Positions 11,556-20,633 of a stretch of 64,000 nucleotides of DNA are shown in pieces. The DNA is taken from the NCBI RefSeq assembly GCF_014489495.1, contig NZ_CP060780.1, positions 992,001-1,056,000 on the forward strand. Reading direction: 5' to 3'. Position 1 is the stretch's first letter. Each line of letters opens with the position of its first letter. The stretch comes from Sphingomonas daechungensis (GTDB taxonomy: Bacteria; Pseudomonadota; Alphaproteobacteria; Sphingomonadales; Sphingomonadaceae). The notes beneath the pieces are model-generated. The model worked only from the letters and a program-made list of their open reading frames with translations. It made no database searches and was not told the DNA's origin. The translations under genes and the position numbers were made by a program.

Positions 11556-12403
11556 ATGGCCGCAAGCAAGAATCACGATTACCATCTGGTCGATCCCGAT
11601 CCATGGCCGCTGATCGGCTCATTCTCGGCGCTCGCTCTGTTCGGCGGGCTGGTGATGTGGATGCACGACAATCCGTACGGCTCCACCGTCGGCTTCCTCG
11701 GCCTCGCTGGCGTCCTGGTCACCATGTACAGCTGGTGGTCCAACACCATCCGCGAAGCACACCAGGGCTACCACACGCCGGTCGTGCAGCTTCACCTGCG
11801 TTACGGAATGATCCTGTTCATCGCCTCCGAGGTGATGTTCTTCCTCGCCTGGTTCTGGGCCTATTTCGACGCGTCGCTGTTCCCGTCGACCGCGGAAGTG
11901 ATTGGCGGCCAGTGGCCCCGAAGGGCCAGGAAGTGCTCGACCCGTTCGGCTTCCCGCTACTCAACACCCTGATCCTGCTTTGCTCAGGCACGACGGTGAC
12001 CTGGGCGCACCATTCGCTGATCCACGGCGATCGCGAAGGGCTGAAGCTCGGTCTGCTCCTGACGGTTCTGCTCGGCATCCTGTTCAGCGGGATCCAGGCC
12101 TACGAGTACATGCACGCTCCGTTCGCGTTCAAGCTTGCCAACGGCGGCACGATCTACGGTTCGACCTTCTTCATGGCGACCGGTTTCCACGGCTTCCACG
12201 TGATCGTCGGTACCATCTTCCTCACGATCTGCCTGATCCGCGCCTACAAGGGCGATTTCACGCCCAAGCAGCACTTCGGCTTCGAAGCGGCGGCTTGGTA
12301 CTGGCACTTCGTCGACGTCGTGTGGCTGTTCCTGTTCGTGTCGATCTACGTATGGGGCGGCTGGGGCGCGCCGCACGCGGGTGACCGGACATGGGCGAGG
12401 TGA
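11556..12403 (+). CDS. ctaE: Cytochrome c oxidase subunit III (frame break near 11920)
   Basis: Seven-helix core subunit of the aa3 oxidase. ATG 11556, beginning [18 protein letters not shown], a typical subunit III start. Segments [32 protein letters not shown] and [18 protein letters not shown] are diagnostic. The frame breaks near 11917-11925, after EVIGGQWP; one added base gives [17 protein letters not shown]. The last 13 bases overlap the DUF983 gene. Confidence 0.9.
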
Positions 12404-12756
12404 ATCCACCATCGCCACTGGCCAACACCCTCAAGGGAACCTGCCCGCGCTGCGGGCAGGGACGGTTGTACAAGGGGCCGGTTCAATTCGCGGCCACCTG
12501 CCGGGATTGCGGCCTCGATTTCGACAGCTTCAACGTGGGCGACGGGCCCGCCGCGTTCCTGATCCTGATCGTCGGCGCGATCTTGACGGTTTGCGCCGTC
12601 GTCTTCGACCTCAAGGTCTCGCCGCCCTGGTACGTTCACCTGGTCTGGATTCCGGTCGGCCTCGCTTTGACGGTCGGCGGCCTGCGCCTCGCCAAGTCCT
12701 GGCTGATCGCACAGGAATACCGCCATCGCGCCCGCGAAGGTAAGATCGTGTCATGA
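12391..12756 (+). CDS. DUF983 family zinc-ribbon membrane protein
   Basis: 121 aa. An N-terminal zinc ribbon ([10 protein letters not shown] with a second pair CRDCGLDF) is followed by two membrane helices ([20 protein letters not shown] and [18 protein letters not shown]). DUF983 proteins sit between ctaE and SURF1 in many Alphaproteobacteria and are presumed to help oxidase assembly. No enzymatic role is established. Confidence 0.88.
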   Translation: MGEVNPPSPLANTLKGTCPRCGQGRLYKGPVQFAATCRDCGLDFDSFNVGDGPAAFLILIVGAILTVCAVVFDLKVSPPWYVHLVWIPVGLALTVGGLRLAKSWLIAQEYRHRAREGKIVS

Positions 12757-13351
12757 CCCGGAGAATTCCCCTAATCCCGACCCTCATCGTCGCCGCTGCG
12801 GTGGCCGTGATGATCGGCCTTGGCGTTTGGCAGCTTCAGCGCGCCAAGTGGAAGGAAGGCCTGCTCAATCAATATGCGGAAGCGGAGAAGCTGCCGCCGA
12901 TCGCCTTCCCGACCTTGCCGATGAAGGACGCGCAGCTGCCGCTGTTCCGGCACGCCACGGGGATCTGCCTTCGCCCTACGGGCAAGCGCACAGTGCCCGG
13001 CGAAGGGGCGACATCCCGCGAGCCCGGCTTCGTCCACATCGTAGACTGCGCAACGGGCGCCGAAGGTCCGGGGATGAGCGTCGCAGTGGGCTGGTCGAAG
13101 GATCCCAACGCGGCGGTGAATTGGAGCGGCGGCCCGGTCAGCGGGATCATCGCGCCGGACAATGTGACGAGGCTGCGGCTGGTCGCCGCGACGGCCCGCC
13201 TGGGCTGGAAGCCGTTGCCCCACCGTCGCTCGCGTCGATCTCGAACAATCACCGGTCCTACGCCATTCAGTGGTTCGCTTTCGCGCTGATCGCGACGATC
13301 ATCTATGCGCTGGCGCTCCGGTCGCGCTGGAAGAAGGAGCCGCAGGTTTGA
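12753..13351 (+). CDS. SURF1 family oxidase assembly protein (frame break near 13195)
   Basis: Helps heme a insertion into subunit I. Two-helix topology with a periplasmic domain: N-terminal LIVAAAVAVMIGLGVWQLQR with the family's GVWQLQRAKWKEGLL motif, and C-terminal NNHRSYAIQWFAFALIATI. One base is lost near 13190-13200, where VAAT should continue into PPGLEAVAPPSLASIS. ATG 12753 overlaps the DUF983 stop (ATGA). Confidence 0.85.
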
Positions 13352-13359
13352 GCGCGGCG

Positions 13360-14575
13360 ATGCATCGGCTTGCCAATGGCCTGACCGTTGCGGTCGATCC
13401 GATCGCAGGGGCGGAGAGCGTGGCCTTGGGCGTCTACGCGATGGTCGGGTCGCGGTCGGAGCCGGAGAATTGCTCCGGCCTCGCGCACCTTGTCGAGCAC
13501 ATGGTGTTCAAGGGGCGGGGGCAGGAACACACGCGAACTCGCTGAGGCGATCGAGGATGTCGGCGGCTACATGAACGCCTGGACCTCGCGCGACCAGACG
13601 ACGTTCCACGGCCGCGTGCTGGCTCGGGACACCGCGCTTCTGGCCGAACTGCTCGCCGACCTGATCCGCGCTCCGCACATGAGCGACGAGCATGTCGAGC
13701 GCGAGAAGGACGTGATCCTGTCCGAGCTCGGCGAGACGATCGATTCGCCTGAAGACCTGGTCAACGACCATCTGTTCGAGGCGGCGTTCATGAACCAGCC
13801 GCTCGGCCGATCCATCCTCGGCCGTGAGGAAAGCCTGGAGCGGATCGGGCGCGAGGATTGCGTCGCGTGGATGACCGGCGAGCTCGTGCCCTCACGCCTG
13901 ATCTTGTCGGCCAGCGGGAAGGTCGACCCTGACGAGGTCCTGAAGCTCGCCGAGCGGCTGTTCGGCGACATGGCCGACAAGGCAGGCACGCCAATCGGAA
14001 GCGCGGAGTTCACCGGCGGTCTCCGCAACGACCGGCGAGAATTCGAGCAGGCGCACTGGTGCCTCGGCTTGCCAGGCCTCGCCGCCTCGGACCCGCGGAT
14101 GCCGGCGCTCGCCGTCTTCGTACAAGCGCTTGGCGGCGGGACATCCTCGCGGCTGTTCCAGGAATTGCGGGAAGAGCGCGGACTCGCTTACTCGATCGGC
14201 GCCTGGAACCAGGCGTTCGCCGACACGGGCGTCGTCGCCATCGGTTGCGCCGCTGACCGCAACCGGGCCGTGGAATCGATGAACTCGGCGCGGGAGGTGC
14301 TCGCCGACACGATCGAAACATTGACCCATGTTGAGGTCCGTCGGGCGCAGGCCCAGATGGAAGCGGGCGTCCTGATGGCACTCGAAACGCCACAAGGTCG
14401 CGCCGACCAGATGGCGCGTTCGATCGAGGTATTCGGCCGCATTCTGACGCTCGACGAACTGCTGGCCGATTTGCGCAACGTCGACATCGGTGCGGCCAGG
14501 GCAGCCGGCGCAGCGCTCGTCGACGGGCGGACTGCAATCGCCTCGGTTGGAGCGCGCCTCGCGGCGGTTGCCTGA
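13360..14575 (+). CDS. M16 family zinc peptidase (frame break near 13525)
   Basis: Processing-peptidase/pitrilysin-like protease. The inverted zinc motif is HLVEHMVFKG (HxxEH), with the distal Glu expected in the following helix. ETIDSPEDLVNDHLFEAAF and LRNDRREFEQAHWCLGLPGL are typical of bacterial M16B proteins, as is GGTSSRLFQELREERGLAYS. ATG 13360 is used; a TTG at 13348 overlaps the SURF1 stop. One base is missing near 13520-13530, before ELAEAIEDVGGYMNAW. The TGA overlaps the next ATG. Confidence 0.88.
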
Positions 14576-15431
14576 TGCAACTCGAGACTTTGGTTGCCGA
14601 ACCATGGCCGGATTGGGGCCTGATCGACAGCGGCAACGGACAGAAACTGGAGCGCTACGGACGCATCACGGTTGTTCGCCCGGAGCCGCAGGCGATGTGG
14701 CAGCCGGCAAGCGAGCAGTGGGACCCTGACGCGACCTTTGTCCCAGGTTCCGACGAGGACGGCGGCGGGCGCTGGGTCCAGCACCGGCCGGTTCCGGTGC
14801 AATGGGAGCTGTCGCGGGCCCGGTCCGATTCAATGCCTCCCTGACACCGTTCCGGCACCTCGGCTTCTTCCCCGACATGGCGCCGCAGTGGGACTGGATG
14901 CGCGAGCGATCCAGCGATGCCGATATCCTGAACCTGTTCGGCTACACCGGTGTCGGCTCGCTGATCCTCAGCGAAGCGGGCGGGCGACTGGTCCACGTCG
15001 ATGCGTCGAAAAAGTCGGTCGAAGGCGGCAAGGCCAATGCGGTGCTGTCGGGCCTCGCCGACCGGCCGATCCGCTGGATGGTCGATGACGCCAGCAAGTT
15101 CACCGCTCGCGAGGTCCGGCGAGAGCGCCGCTACGACGGAATCCTGCTCGATCCGCCCAAGTTCGGGCGTGGTCCGACCGGTGAGGTCTGGCGGCTGGAG
15201 GAGAATCTTGCTCCGCTGCTCAGCGACTGCCGAAAGCTGCTCGATGAGAACAGCCGTTACCTGGTGCTGACCGTTTACGCGGTGCGGATGTCCGCCCTCG
15301 CGATCGGCGAGCTAGTCAGGCAGACGTTTGGCGATCTCGGCGGAACGGTCGAGGCCGGCGAGATGTCGGTGCGGGAAGAGGCGCGCGGCTTGCTCCTGCC
15401 GACGGCGATCTTCGCGAGGTGGTCGCGCTAA
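14575..15431 (+). CDS. Class I SAM-dependent methyltransferase, RlmI/RlmK-like (frame break near 14818)
   Basis: Probable rRNA-type methyltransferase. The SAM-binding motif I is LNLFGYTGVGSLILSEAGG, with an acidic motif LVHVDASKKSVEGGKANA. The catalytic-site motif ILLDPPKFGRG resembles the DPPxF/Y motif of RlmI/K enzymes. The N-terminal part (MQLETLVAEPWPDWGLIDSG) is probably an RNA-binding or lid region. One base is missing near 14815-14820. ATG 14575 overlaps the M16 stop (TGATG). Confidence 0.8.
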
Positions 15432-15457
15432 GGGTGCCCTAAGAGTTGATGGGGTCC

Positions 15458-16096
15458 CTAGGTTCGCGACGCGCGGATCGCGCCGCCGATGACGAACGGG
15501 GCGGCGGCAACCAGCAGCAGCGATACGGCGGCTTCCAGCAATAGCGCCCCGGACTGATCATCGCCCGACGCGCCAGCGCCGAAGATCAGCAACGGCACGG
15601 CCAGCGGCAGCAGCAGGATGCCGGCTAAGGCTCCGGCCCTCGGCAATCCCGCGGTCAACGCAGCGACCATCACCGCCAGCGCCGCCAGTGCGGGCGTGCC
15701 TATGGCAAGGGCGATCATCGTCCGCCCGAGCGCCTGCGGCGCGATGCCGAGGATGAACGAGCTTGGCAGCGCCGCCAGAAGCAGCAGAGGCCCGAACGTC
15801 AGCCAATGCGCGCCGACCTTCGCCGCGCCGACCGCCTCCTCCGAAACACCGCGAATGGTGAGCTGGTCGAGAACGCCGTTGGCTCGATCAGGCTCGACGA
15901 GCCGCTCGATGGGGAGGAGCGCCGCTGTTAGAGCCGCGATCCACAAGCCGCCGGAAGCGATCCGCTCCAGTAGCCGCGGGTCCGGACCGACTGCGAATGG
16001 CACGAGCGTCGCAACCACCAGGAAGAAGCCGACCGGAAGCCAGGCCGCGCCACCGATCGCGCGGCGCACGTCCCGTGCAATGAGGGCACCGATCAC
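15458..16096 (-). CDS. ccmB: Heme exporter protein CcmB
   Basis: Membrane permease of the CcmAB complex used in system I cytochrome c maturation. 212 aa from GTG 16096, with six hydrophobic segments. VEPDRANGVLDQLTIRG and LTFGPLLLLAALPSSFILG match the family. The GTG overlaps the ccmA stop (GTGA), so the pair is coupled. No other ccm genes are nearby. Confidence 0.88.
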   Translation of the reverse strand: MIGALIARDVRRAIGGAAWLPVGFFLVVATLVPFAVGPDPRLLERIASGGLWIAALTAALLPIERLVEPDRANGVLDQLTIRGVSEEAVGAAKVGAHWLTFGPLLLLAALPSSFILGIAPQALGRTMIALAIGTPALAALAVMVAALTAGLPRAGALAGILLLPLAVPLLIFGAGASGDDQSGALLLEAAVSLLLVAAAPFVIGGAIRASRT

Positions 16097-16641
16097 GCGC
16101 CAAGCTCCAGCTTCGCCCAGCTGCCGCCGAGTGCGCCGTGGGAGGCGGCAAGGACTCCGCCGCCCGCGCGAGGTGCGTTTCGACCAGAGCTTCCAGCCGC
16201 GAAACGGCGTCGCTGTCGAGGCCGTTGAGCGGTTCGTCGAGCAGCCACAACGGCGCCGGGGAGGCAGCGACCCGGGCGAGCGTCGCTCGTTTCGCCTGGC
16301 CCGTGGACAGAAGGCGGACAGGCACGTCGGCAAGATGCGCCAAGCCGAGCAAGTCCATCGCTCTGCCAGTGTCACCGCCCAGAATTGCAGCGCACGTCGC
16401 AATGGGAGTTCGCGGTCCAGGGCCAGAGCATCGTCGGCGAGCGTCAATTCGGCGCGCTCGATGCTTCCCTGCTCCTGCTGCAACAGGCCCGCCGCAAGCC
16501 GGATCAGGCTGGACTTCCCGCACCCGTTCGGCCCCGTCAGGTGAAGCGCCTCGCCGGGCGCAATGGCTAGATCGAGAGCTTCGAACAGGATTCGGCCGCC
16601 CGCCGGCAGGTGACGCCCCTAAAGCGGAGCAAAGGCTTCAC
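16093..16641 (-). CDS. ccmA: Heme exporter ATP-binding protein CcmA (three frame breaks)
   Basis: ATPase of the CcmAB complex that drives release of holo-CcmE. The Walker A is LTGPNGCGKSSLIRL, the signature is RLLSTGQAKRATLARV, and the Walker B with D-loop is LWLLDEPLNGLDSDAV. Breaks near 16600, 16378 and 16150 are each mended by one base; the repaired C terminus is VLAASHGALGGSW. The likely start is GTG 16641, overlapping the upstream gene's TGA. Repaired length is about 182 aa, short but normal for CcmA. Confidence 0.83.
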
Positions 16642-17035
16642 TGAACCGCTTCCTCGAGCGCGTGCATGTCCTCGTCCGACAGGCCGAAATGGTGGCCGAC
16701 CTCGTGGACCAGCACATGAGCGATCAGATGTTCGAGGCTGTCCTCACCCGCCGCCCACTCGTCGATGATCGGCCGCCGAAACAGCCGGACCCGATCGGGC
16801 AGAGTGCCGGAATGCTCGACGCTCCTCTCGGTGAGCGGGATGCCTTCGTAGATTCCGGTCAGGTCGAACGGGTCCTCGATGCCCATCGCATCAAGCGTTT
16901 CGTCATCGGCGAAATCCTCGACCGACAGGACCACGTCGCCAAGATGCCCGCGAACGGTTCCGGAAGCGCTTGCATCGCCCGTCGCGCGATAGCCTCCATC
17001 TCATCGGCTGAGGGCGGATTTCCGAAGCGCCGCAT
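16638..17035 (-). CDS. Zincin-like metallopeptidase family protein (frame break near 16942)
   Basis: Minimal zinc peptidase of the PF06262-like group. The motif LVHEVGHHFGLSDED contains HExxHxxxxxxD. The N-terminal MRRFGNPPSADEMEAIARRA and RVRLFRRPIIDEW are typical of this small family (about 130 aa). One base is missing near 16942, where GHLGDVVLSVEDFADDE is expected. The start is ATG 17035; an in-frame ATG at 17071 would add 12 residues. Substrate unknown. Its stop overlaps the ccmA start. Confidence 0.75.
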
Positions 17036-17122
17036 CGACGCGGCATAGGGGCTTGGGCCGCTCGCCCGCAAGGTTGCCGACGCGCGCTTCCTTGCCTAGA
17101 TGGGCGCCTTCCAGCGATTTGC

Positions 17123-17213
17123 GGAGCGGTGGCCGAGTGGTCGAAGGCGCTCGCCTGGAAAGTGAGTATACGGCAAAACCGTATCGAGGGTTCGAATCCC
17201 TCCCGCTCCGCCA
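17123..17213 (+). tRNA. tRNA-Ser (anticodon GGA)
   Basis: 91 nt including CCA. Acceptor arms GGAGCGG and CCGCTCC with G73 and encoded CCA at 17211-17213. The anticodon loop is CTGGAAA, the variable arm is long as in class II tRNAs (ACGGCAAAACCGT core), and the T-arm is GAGGGTTCGAATCCCTC. Its last 14 bases are repeated at 26064-26077, so it is the attachment site of the adjoining island. Confidence 0.95.
17200..17213 (+). repeat. Left attachment-site repeat (tRNA-Ser 3' end)
   Basis: CTCCCGCTCCGCCA, the last part of the T-arm/acceptor stem plus CCA. The identical 14-mer recurs at 26064-26077. Confidence 0.78.
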
Positions 17214-17362
17214 CTTGCTTGTCCGCCGATGTTCGCGGACATGAAAACAATCAAGATTTATCAAGTTGAACGCCGGTTGCAGGGTACGCCAGCGTCCATT
17301 GACAGTTGTGCACATCCGACTCAAAGTGTGGGGAGAGACGTTGGGACGATGGGATCTTGGCA

Positions 17363-18535
17363 ATGGGAAAGCTCAATCCTGCGCAAGTGCGGAACCTGAC
17401 TGCGCCGGGTCGATACATGGACGGCGACGGGCTGATGCTGGAGGTGAAGCCGAGCGGCTCCAAGAGTTGGGTCGTTCGGCTCCAGGCAGGCGGAAGGCGG
17501 CGAGACTATGGGCTGGGCTCGCTCAAGGACATCGGCCTGTCCGACGCCCGCGACCTCGCGCGGGACTACAGGAGGAAGCTTCGCTTGGGCTTGGACCCGA
17601 TCGCAGCGCGTTGCACTGTTAGCATTACTCCGACCTTCGCGGAGGCAGCCGCGACCGTGCACGAGGAACACAAGCGCGGCTGGCGCAACGGCAAGCATGG
17701 TGCGCAGTGGCTCTCCACGCTGAAGACTTACGCGTTCCCAGCGATCGGCAAGCTGGCGGTTGATGCGGTAAGCACCGGCCAAGTGCGGGACCTGCTTGCA
17801 GACATCTGGCTCACCAAGCCGGAGACAGCGCGGCGAGTGCGGCAGCGCATCGGAACCGTGATGGACTACGCGCACGGCAAAGGCTGGCGGGACCCCTTCG
17901 TGATGTCAGCCGTAAGCAAGGCGCTCCCTAAGCAGCCTCGCAAGTCCGGCCGCTTCGAAGCTTTGCCCTATGCGGACGTGCCAGCTTTCGTCGCCAAGCT
18001 GCGCGAGCGGGCGAGCGTTGGGCGGCTGGCTCTCGAAGCCTTGATCCTGGCTGCAGCACGCTCCGGCGAAATAAGGTTAGCTCGTTGGAGCGAGATTGAC
18101 ATGGACAAGGCGACGTGGACGGTTCCGGCCGAGCGCATGAAGGCGGGCAAGACGCACATCGTGCCATTGTCAGATGCAGCGCTGAGCGTATTCAAGCGCG
18201 CAGCTGAGTTCCGCACGGGAGGCTCAGACCTTGTGTTCCCCGGCATGAAACGGGGTCGGCCGCTGAGCGACATGACGCTGTTGAAGATCCTTCGCGACAT
18301 GAAGGTGGACGCAACCGTGCACGGCTTCCGCTCATCCTTCCGTGACTGGTGTGCAGAGGAAACAAGCTTTTCCGGAGAGGTTGCTGAGGCAGCGCTGGCG
18401 CATGCAATCCCCAACAAGGTCGAAGCCGCCTATCGGCGAACGGACTTCTTCGAAAAGCGCCGGAAGTTGATGGATAGCTGGGCCGCGTTCTGTTCGGCGT
18501 CGAGTGCAACTGTTGTGAAACTCATTTCAGCATGA
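17363..18535 (+). CDS. Tyrosine integrase, P4 type with N-terminal DUF4102-like domain
   Basis: Site-specific recombinase expected to integrate the island at tRNA-Ser. 390 aa from ATG 17363 (MGKLNPAQVRNLTAPGRYMD). The N-terminal arm-binding domain has the DGDGLMLEVKPSGSKSW pattern, followed by a core-binding domain. The catalytic domain holds Arg in LAAARSGEIRLARW, HGFRSSFRDW (HxxR), and LAHAIPNKVEAAYRR with the nucleophilic Tyr. Intact frame. The 149 bases between the tRNA and this start contain no gene I can see. Confidence 0.93.
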   Translation: MGKLNPAQVRNLTAPGRYMDGDGLMLEVKPSGSKSWVVRLQAGGRRRDYGLGSLKDIGLSDARDLARDYRRKLRLGLDPIAARCTVSITPTFAEAAATVHEEHKRGWRNGKHGAQWLSTLKTYAFPAIGKLAVDAVSTGQVRDLLADIWLTKPETARRVRQRIGTVMDYAHGKGWRDPFVMSAVSKALPKQPRKSGRFEALPYADVPAFVAKLRERASVGRLALEALILAAARSGEIRLARWSEIDMDKATWTVPAERMKAGKTHIVPLSDAALSVFKRAAEFRTGGSDLVFPGMKRGRPLSDMTLLKILRDMKVDATVHGFRSSFRDWCAEETSFSGEVAEAALAHAIPNKVEAAYRRTDFFEKRRKLMDSWAAFCSASSATVVKLISA

Positions 18536-18812
18536 ACTAACTTCGAACATCTCGCCGAGCGAATTTGATTTGGACTTCCGCGATTCGCAGTTTCGAAGCT
18601 CACTGGTCGCAGCTTGGTCGCGGTCCCTATTATTCTGTGGATGCGTGAAGAGCAGGGAAACTTGGCGAGCCTCCCAGCGAAAGGGCCAACTGGCTCACAT
18701 TCTATCCACAGCCGTGCGCCTCCGTGCTACTTATGTTCTTGTTGGAGGGTGGCTGATCGCCGTCCATCATATGTGTGCACGGGTAAGTGCAGCCGATCAT
18801 GAAAGGACCAAC
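18536..18812 (+). other. Intergenic leader region before the excisionase operon
   Basis: 277 bases with no credible gene. It contains an 8-bp inverted pair, CTGTGGAT near 18636 and ATCCACAG near 18703, about 60 bases apart, which could bind a regulator or fold in RNA. The promoter of the 18.8-19.6 kb operon should lie here, but no convincing -35/-10 pair is seen. Confidence 0.4.
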
Positions 18813-18986
18813 ATGGACGAACCAATCCTTCTCTCAATCGACAAGGCAGCCGAGGCGCTGAGTATCGGCCGATCAAAGACTTATGAACTTATCAGCGAAG
18901 GCCGATTGCTAACGGTCAATATCGGACGGCGCCGTCTGGTTCGAGCTGACAGCGTTCGTGCAATTGCAGGCGGGGGTGCAGCTTGA
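18813..18986 (+). CDS. Excisionase/AlpA-like helix-turn-helix protein
   Basis: 57 aa. ATG 18813 is preceded by AAAGGA. LSIDKAAEALSIGRSKTYEL followed by ISEGRLLTVNIGRRRLVRAD is the MerR-like winged HTH of the excisionase family (PF12728 type). Such proteins act as recombination directionality factors or activators of integrase genes. It starts an operon in which the next three reading frames overlap at TGATG/ATGA junctions. Confidence 0.85.
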   Translation: MDEPILLSIDKAAEALSIGRSKTYELISEGRLLTVNIGRRRLVRADSVRAIAGGGAA

Positions 18987-19132
18987 TGTACGCCGGACAG
19001 AGAATGGCCTCCGAAGCGGCTGGCACCGCTCCGAAGGCCGAAGTTGTCGCCCTTGGAAAGTCGACAATGCTCCTTTGCCTGAAAAGCGAAGGTGTCGCCA
19101 GCGCGTTCTCGCACGAGGGAGGCGAACGATGA
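18986..19132 (+). CDS. Small hypothetical protein of the excisionase operon
   Basis: 48 aa (MYAGQRMASEAAGTAPKAEV onward). No family recognised. ATG 18986 shares a base with the excisionase TGA, and its TGA overlaps the next ATG. That seamless coupling is the main reason to call it. It might instead be only a translational bridge. Confidence 0.45.
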   Translation: MYAGQRMASEAAGTAPKAEVVALGKSTMLLCLKSEGVASAFSHEGGER

Positions 19133-19413
19133 GCCGCCTTTCTCTGCGAGCCGCGATCAACGCGATGTGTCGGAGCTGCCTGTACGACCCCGGCAACGGC
19201 AACGGCGGCTGGCGAGAACAGGTCGAAGGTTGCTCGTCGAGCAACTGTCCCCTGCATTCCGTTCGCCCATTGCCCGTAAGAGCAAGAAAACCGGACGAGG
19301 ACGCTCGGGACCGGTCGTTGGCACCCGTGGCAGCCAATGACGGCTTAGGGGCGCTCTCCGCCGCGATAGTTGGCCTTAACGACATCACCTCAAACGTCGG
19401 GAGGGCGGCATGA
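19129..19413 (+). CDS. Cys-motif (putative zinc-binding) protein of mobile-element type
   Basis: 94 aa. The N-terminal half reads LRAAINAMCRSCLYDPGNGN, then GWREQVEGCSSSNCPLHSVR: four Cys in a C-x2-C ... C-x4-C arrangement ending in CPLHxxRP. From memory, the CxxCxYDP ... CPLxxxRP pattern occurs in small phage and prophage proteins. The C-terminal half looks unstructured. It sits between excisionase and PC4-like genes with overlapping starts and stops, so a DNA-handling role in the element is plausible but unproven. Confidence 0.6.
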   Translation: MSRLSLRAAINAMCRSCLYDPGNGNGGWREQVEGCSSSNCPLHSVRPLPVRARKPDEDARDRSLAPVAANDGLGALSAAIVGLNDITSNVGRAA

Positions 19414-19649
19414 GCGCGGCGTTCGAGATCATCTATCGCGACAAGCTGTGGCGTATCGGTCTGTCCGAATATGGTGGCGAGCGGCGGCTGTCGATTTGGT
19501 CCCATTATCGGGACCGGCAGACCGGGGACTGGCTACCATGCGGCGGGAAGCGGGATGCTCCTGGCTGCATTGTTCCAGCCGATCGGATGGACGAGCTTGC
19601 CCACGCCATGAGTTTGATCGCCGAACAACTACGCTCCAGCACCGGCTGA
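19410..19649 (+). CDS. PC4-like (transcriptional coactivator p15) small protein, putative ssDNA binder
   Basis: 79 aa. WRIGLSEYGGERRLSIWSHY, a Gly-containing turn (DRQTGDWLPCGGK), then IVPADRMDELAHAM follow the PC4 pattern: a strand with LSEYxG, a strand resembling IRxWY, a GxxxPxxKG loop, then a helix. PC4-fold proteins bind single-stranded DNA. The assignment rests on eye-level similarity only. ATG 19410 overlaps the previous TGA. A ssDNA-binding role would suit the HUH-motif gene that follows. Confidence 0.5.
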   Translation: MSAAFEIIYRDKLWRIGLSEYGGERRLSIWSHYRDRQTGDWLPCGGKRDAPGCIVPADRMDELAHAMSLIAEQLRSSTG

Positions 19650-19823
19650 CGGCCTAGCTCCGCCGCACGGCGGCCGGGTCGGCACAGTGACCGCGCGCCC
19701 GCGTGGGCGTATCTGCGGCATGGTTGTTTCAACAGTCAGGAGACAGCCGATCCGGCCGTCATTCTCTAGCCTTTCAAAACTTGCGAATGGCCTCAGGCCA
19801 GAGCGCGAGTGTCAGGGGTCTAA
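19650..19823 (+). other. Intergenic region with two short hairpins
   Basis: 174 bases without a convincing gene. Two perfect hairpins stand near its start: CCGCCG-CA-CGGCGG at 19660-19673 and CGCCC-GCGT-GGGCG at 19696-19709. Neither is followed by a T-run, so they are not obvious intrinsic terminators. Confidence 0.45.
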
Positions 19824-20624
19824 GTGCCTCGTTTCGCTGATGCATCCTCTCAGGAAGCCGTCATTTCGAGAGCAATACGCGCGGGCGCATGCGCGTTATC
19901 TGCCAAACCCAGCGAGGTCTTTGAAAAACAATCAAGAAATCAAGCTAACTGGTCAGCCCCACCGGCTGGCACGGTCGTTGCAATTTACAGTACTGATACA
20001 GGTGCGCTGCATGGTTTAGCCCGGCCGCAGCGGAAGAGGCGCCGCTCCACCGCTCTACGGTCGAAGGATTGTGAGAACCTGCTCCTCGCTGGCGAGCACG
20101 CAATTTCCATCGGCAAGCCATTGAACCGGATGTTGACTGTTCACTTCGACGCGGCCGGCATCTCCGACCCGGTGAAAGCAACGGGCCAGCTGCTGAAGCT
20201 CATGGGCGACTGGCTCCGCTGTTATAACACCGCGATAACAGCGGTATGGGTGCGTGAAGCAGGAGGGTCGAAAGGCGAGCACGTACACATTCTGCTCAGC
20301 GTCCCACCGCCTATTGTACGATCATTTGCGAGGATGCAGCGCGGCTGGTTCAAGAAGATCGGGGCTGCTTGGAGGCAAGGAGTCTACAAGAGCCGCCCGA
20401 TCGGCGGCAGCCATACGTTGGCCTTCAACTATTCAAGCAAGAGCCTGTATCAACAGGCGCTAACAGGCGCGTTGCACTACCTCCTGAAGGGAGCAGACGA
20501 ACGGGCAAGGTCAGCACATTGCATCAGCAAACGCGCTGACGGCGGCGAACTTAGGGGCAAGCGTTGCTCCACTACGGAGAACATCGGTCGCACCGCACGC
20601 TTACGCGCTGACTCACTAAAATAG
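19824..20624 (+). CDS. Protein with HUH and YxxK motifs, putative rolling-circle replication initiator or relaxase-like
   Basis: 266 aa from GTG 19824; a shorter product from a later start is possible. Three motifs of HUH replication proteins occur in order: a beta strand LNRMLTVHFD (about 100-109), GEHVHILLSVP with His153-x-His155 coordinating metal, and HYLLKGADE with Tyr219 and Lys222 in YxxK spacing. RMQRGWFKKIG and a C-terminal GKRCSTTENIGRTAR complete it. I recall similar proteins in sphingomonad genomes as hypothetical. A single Tyr with YxxK fits a Rep that nicks and joins ssDNA. A 217-bp palindromic region begins 10 bases after the stop. Confidence 0.6.
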   Translation: MPRFADASSQEAVISRAIRAGACALSAKPSEVFEKQSRNQANWSAPPAGTVVAIYSTDTGALHGLARPQRKRRRSTALRSKDCENLLLAGEHAISIGKPLNRMLTVHFDAAGISDPVKATGQLLKLMGDWLRCYNTAITAVWVREAGGSKGEHVHILLSVPPPIVRSFARMQRGWFKKIGAAWRQGVYKSRPIGGSHTLAFNYSSKSLYQQALTGALHYLLKGADERARSAHCISKRADGGELRGKRCSTTENIGRTARLRADSLK

Positions 20625-20633
20625 TGAGGAATA

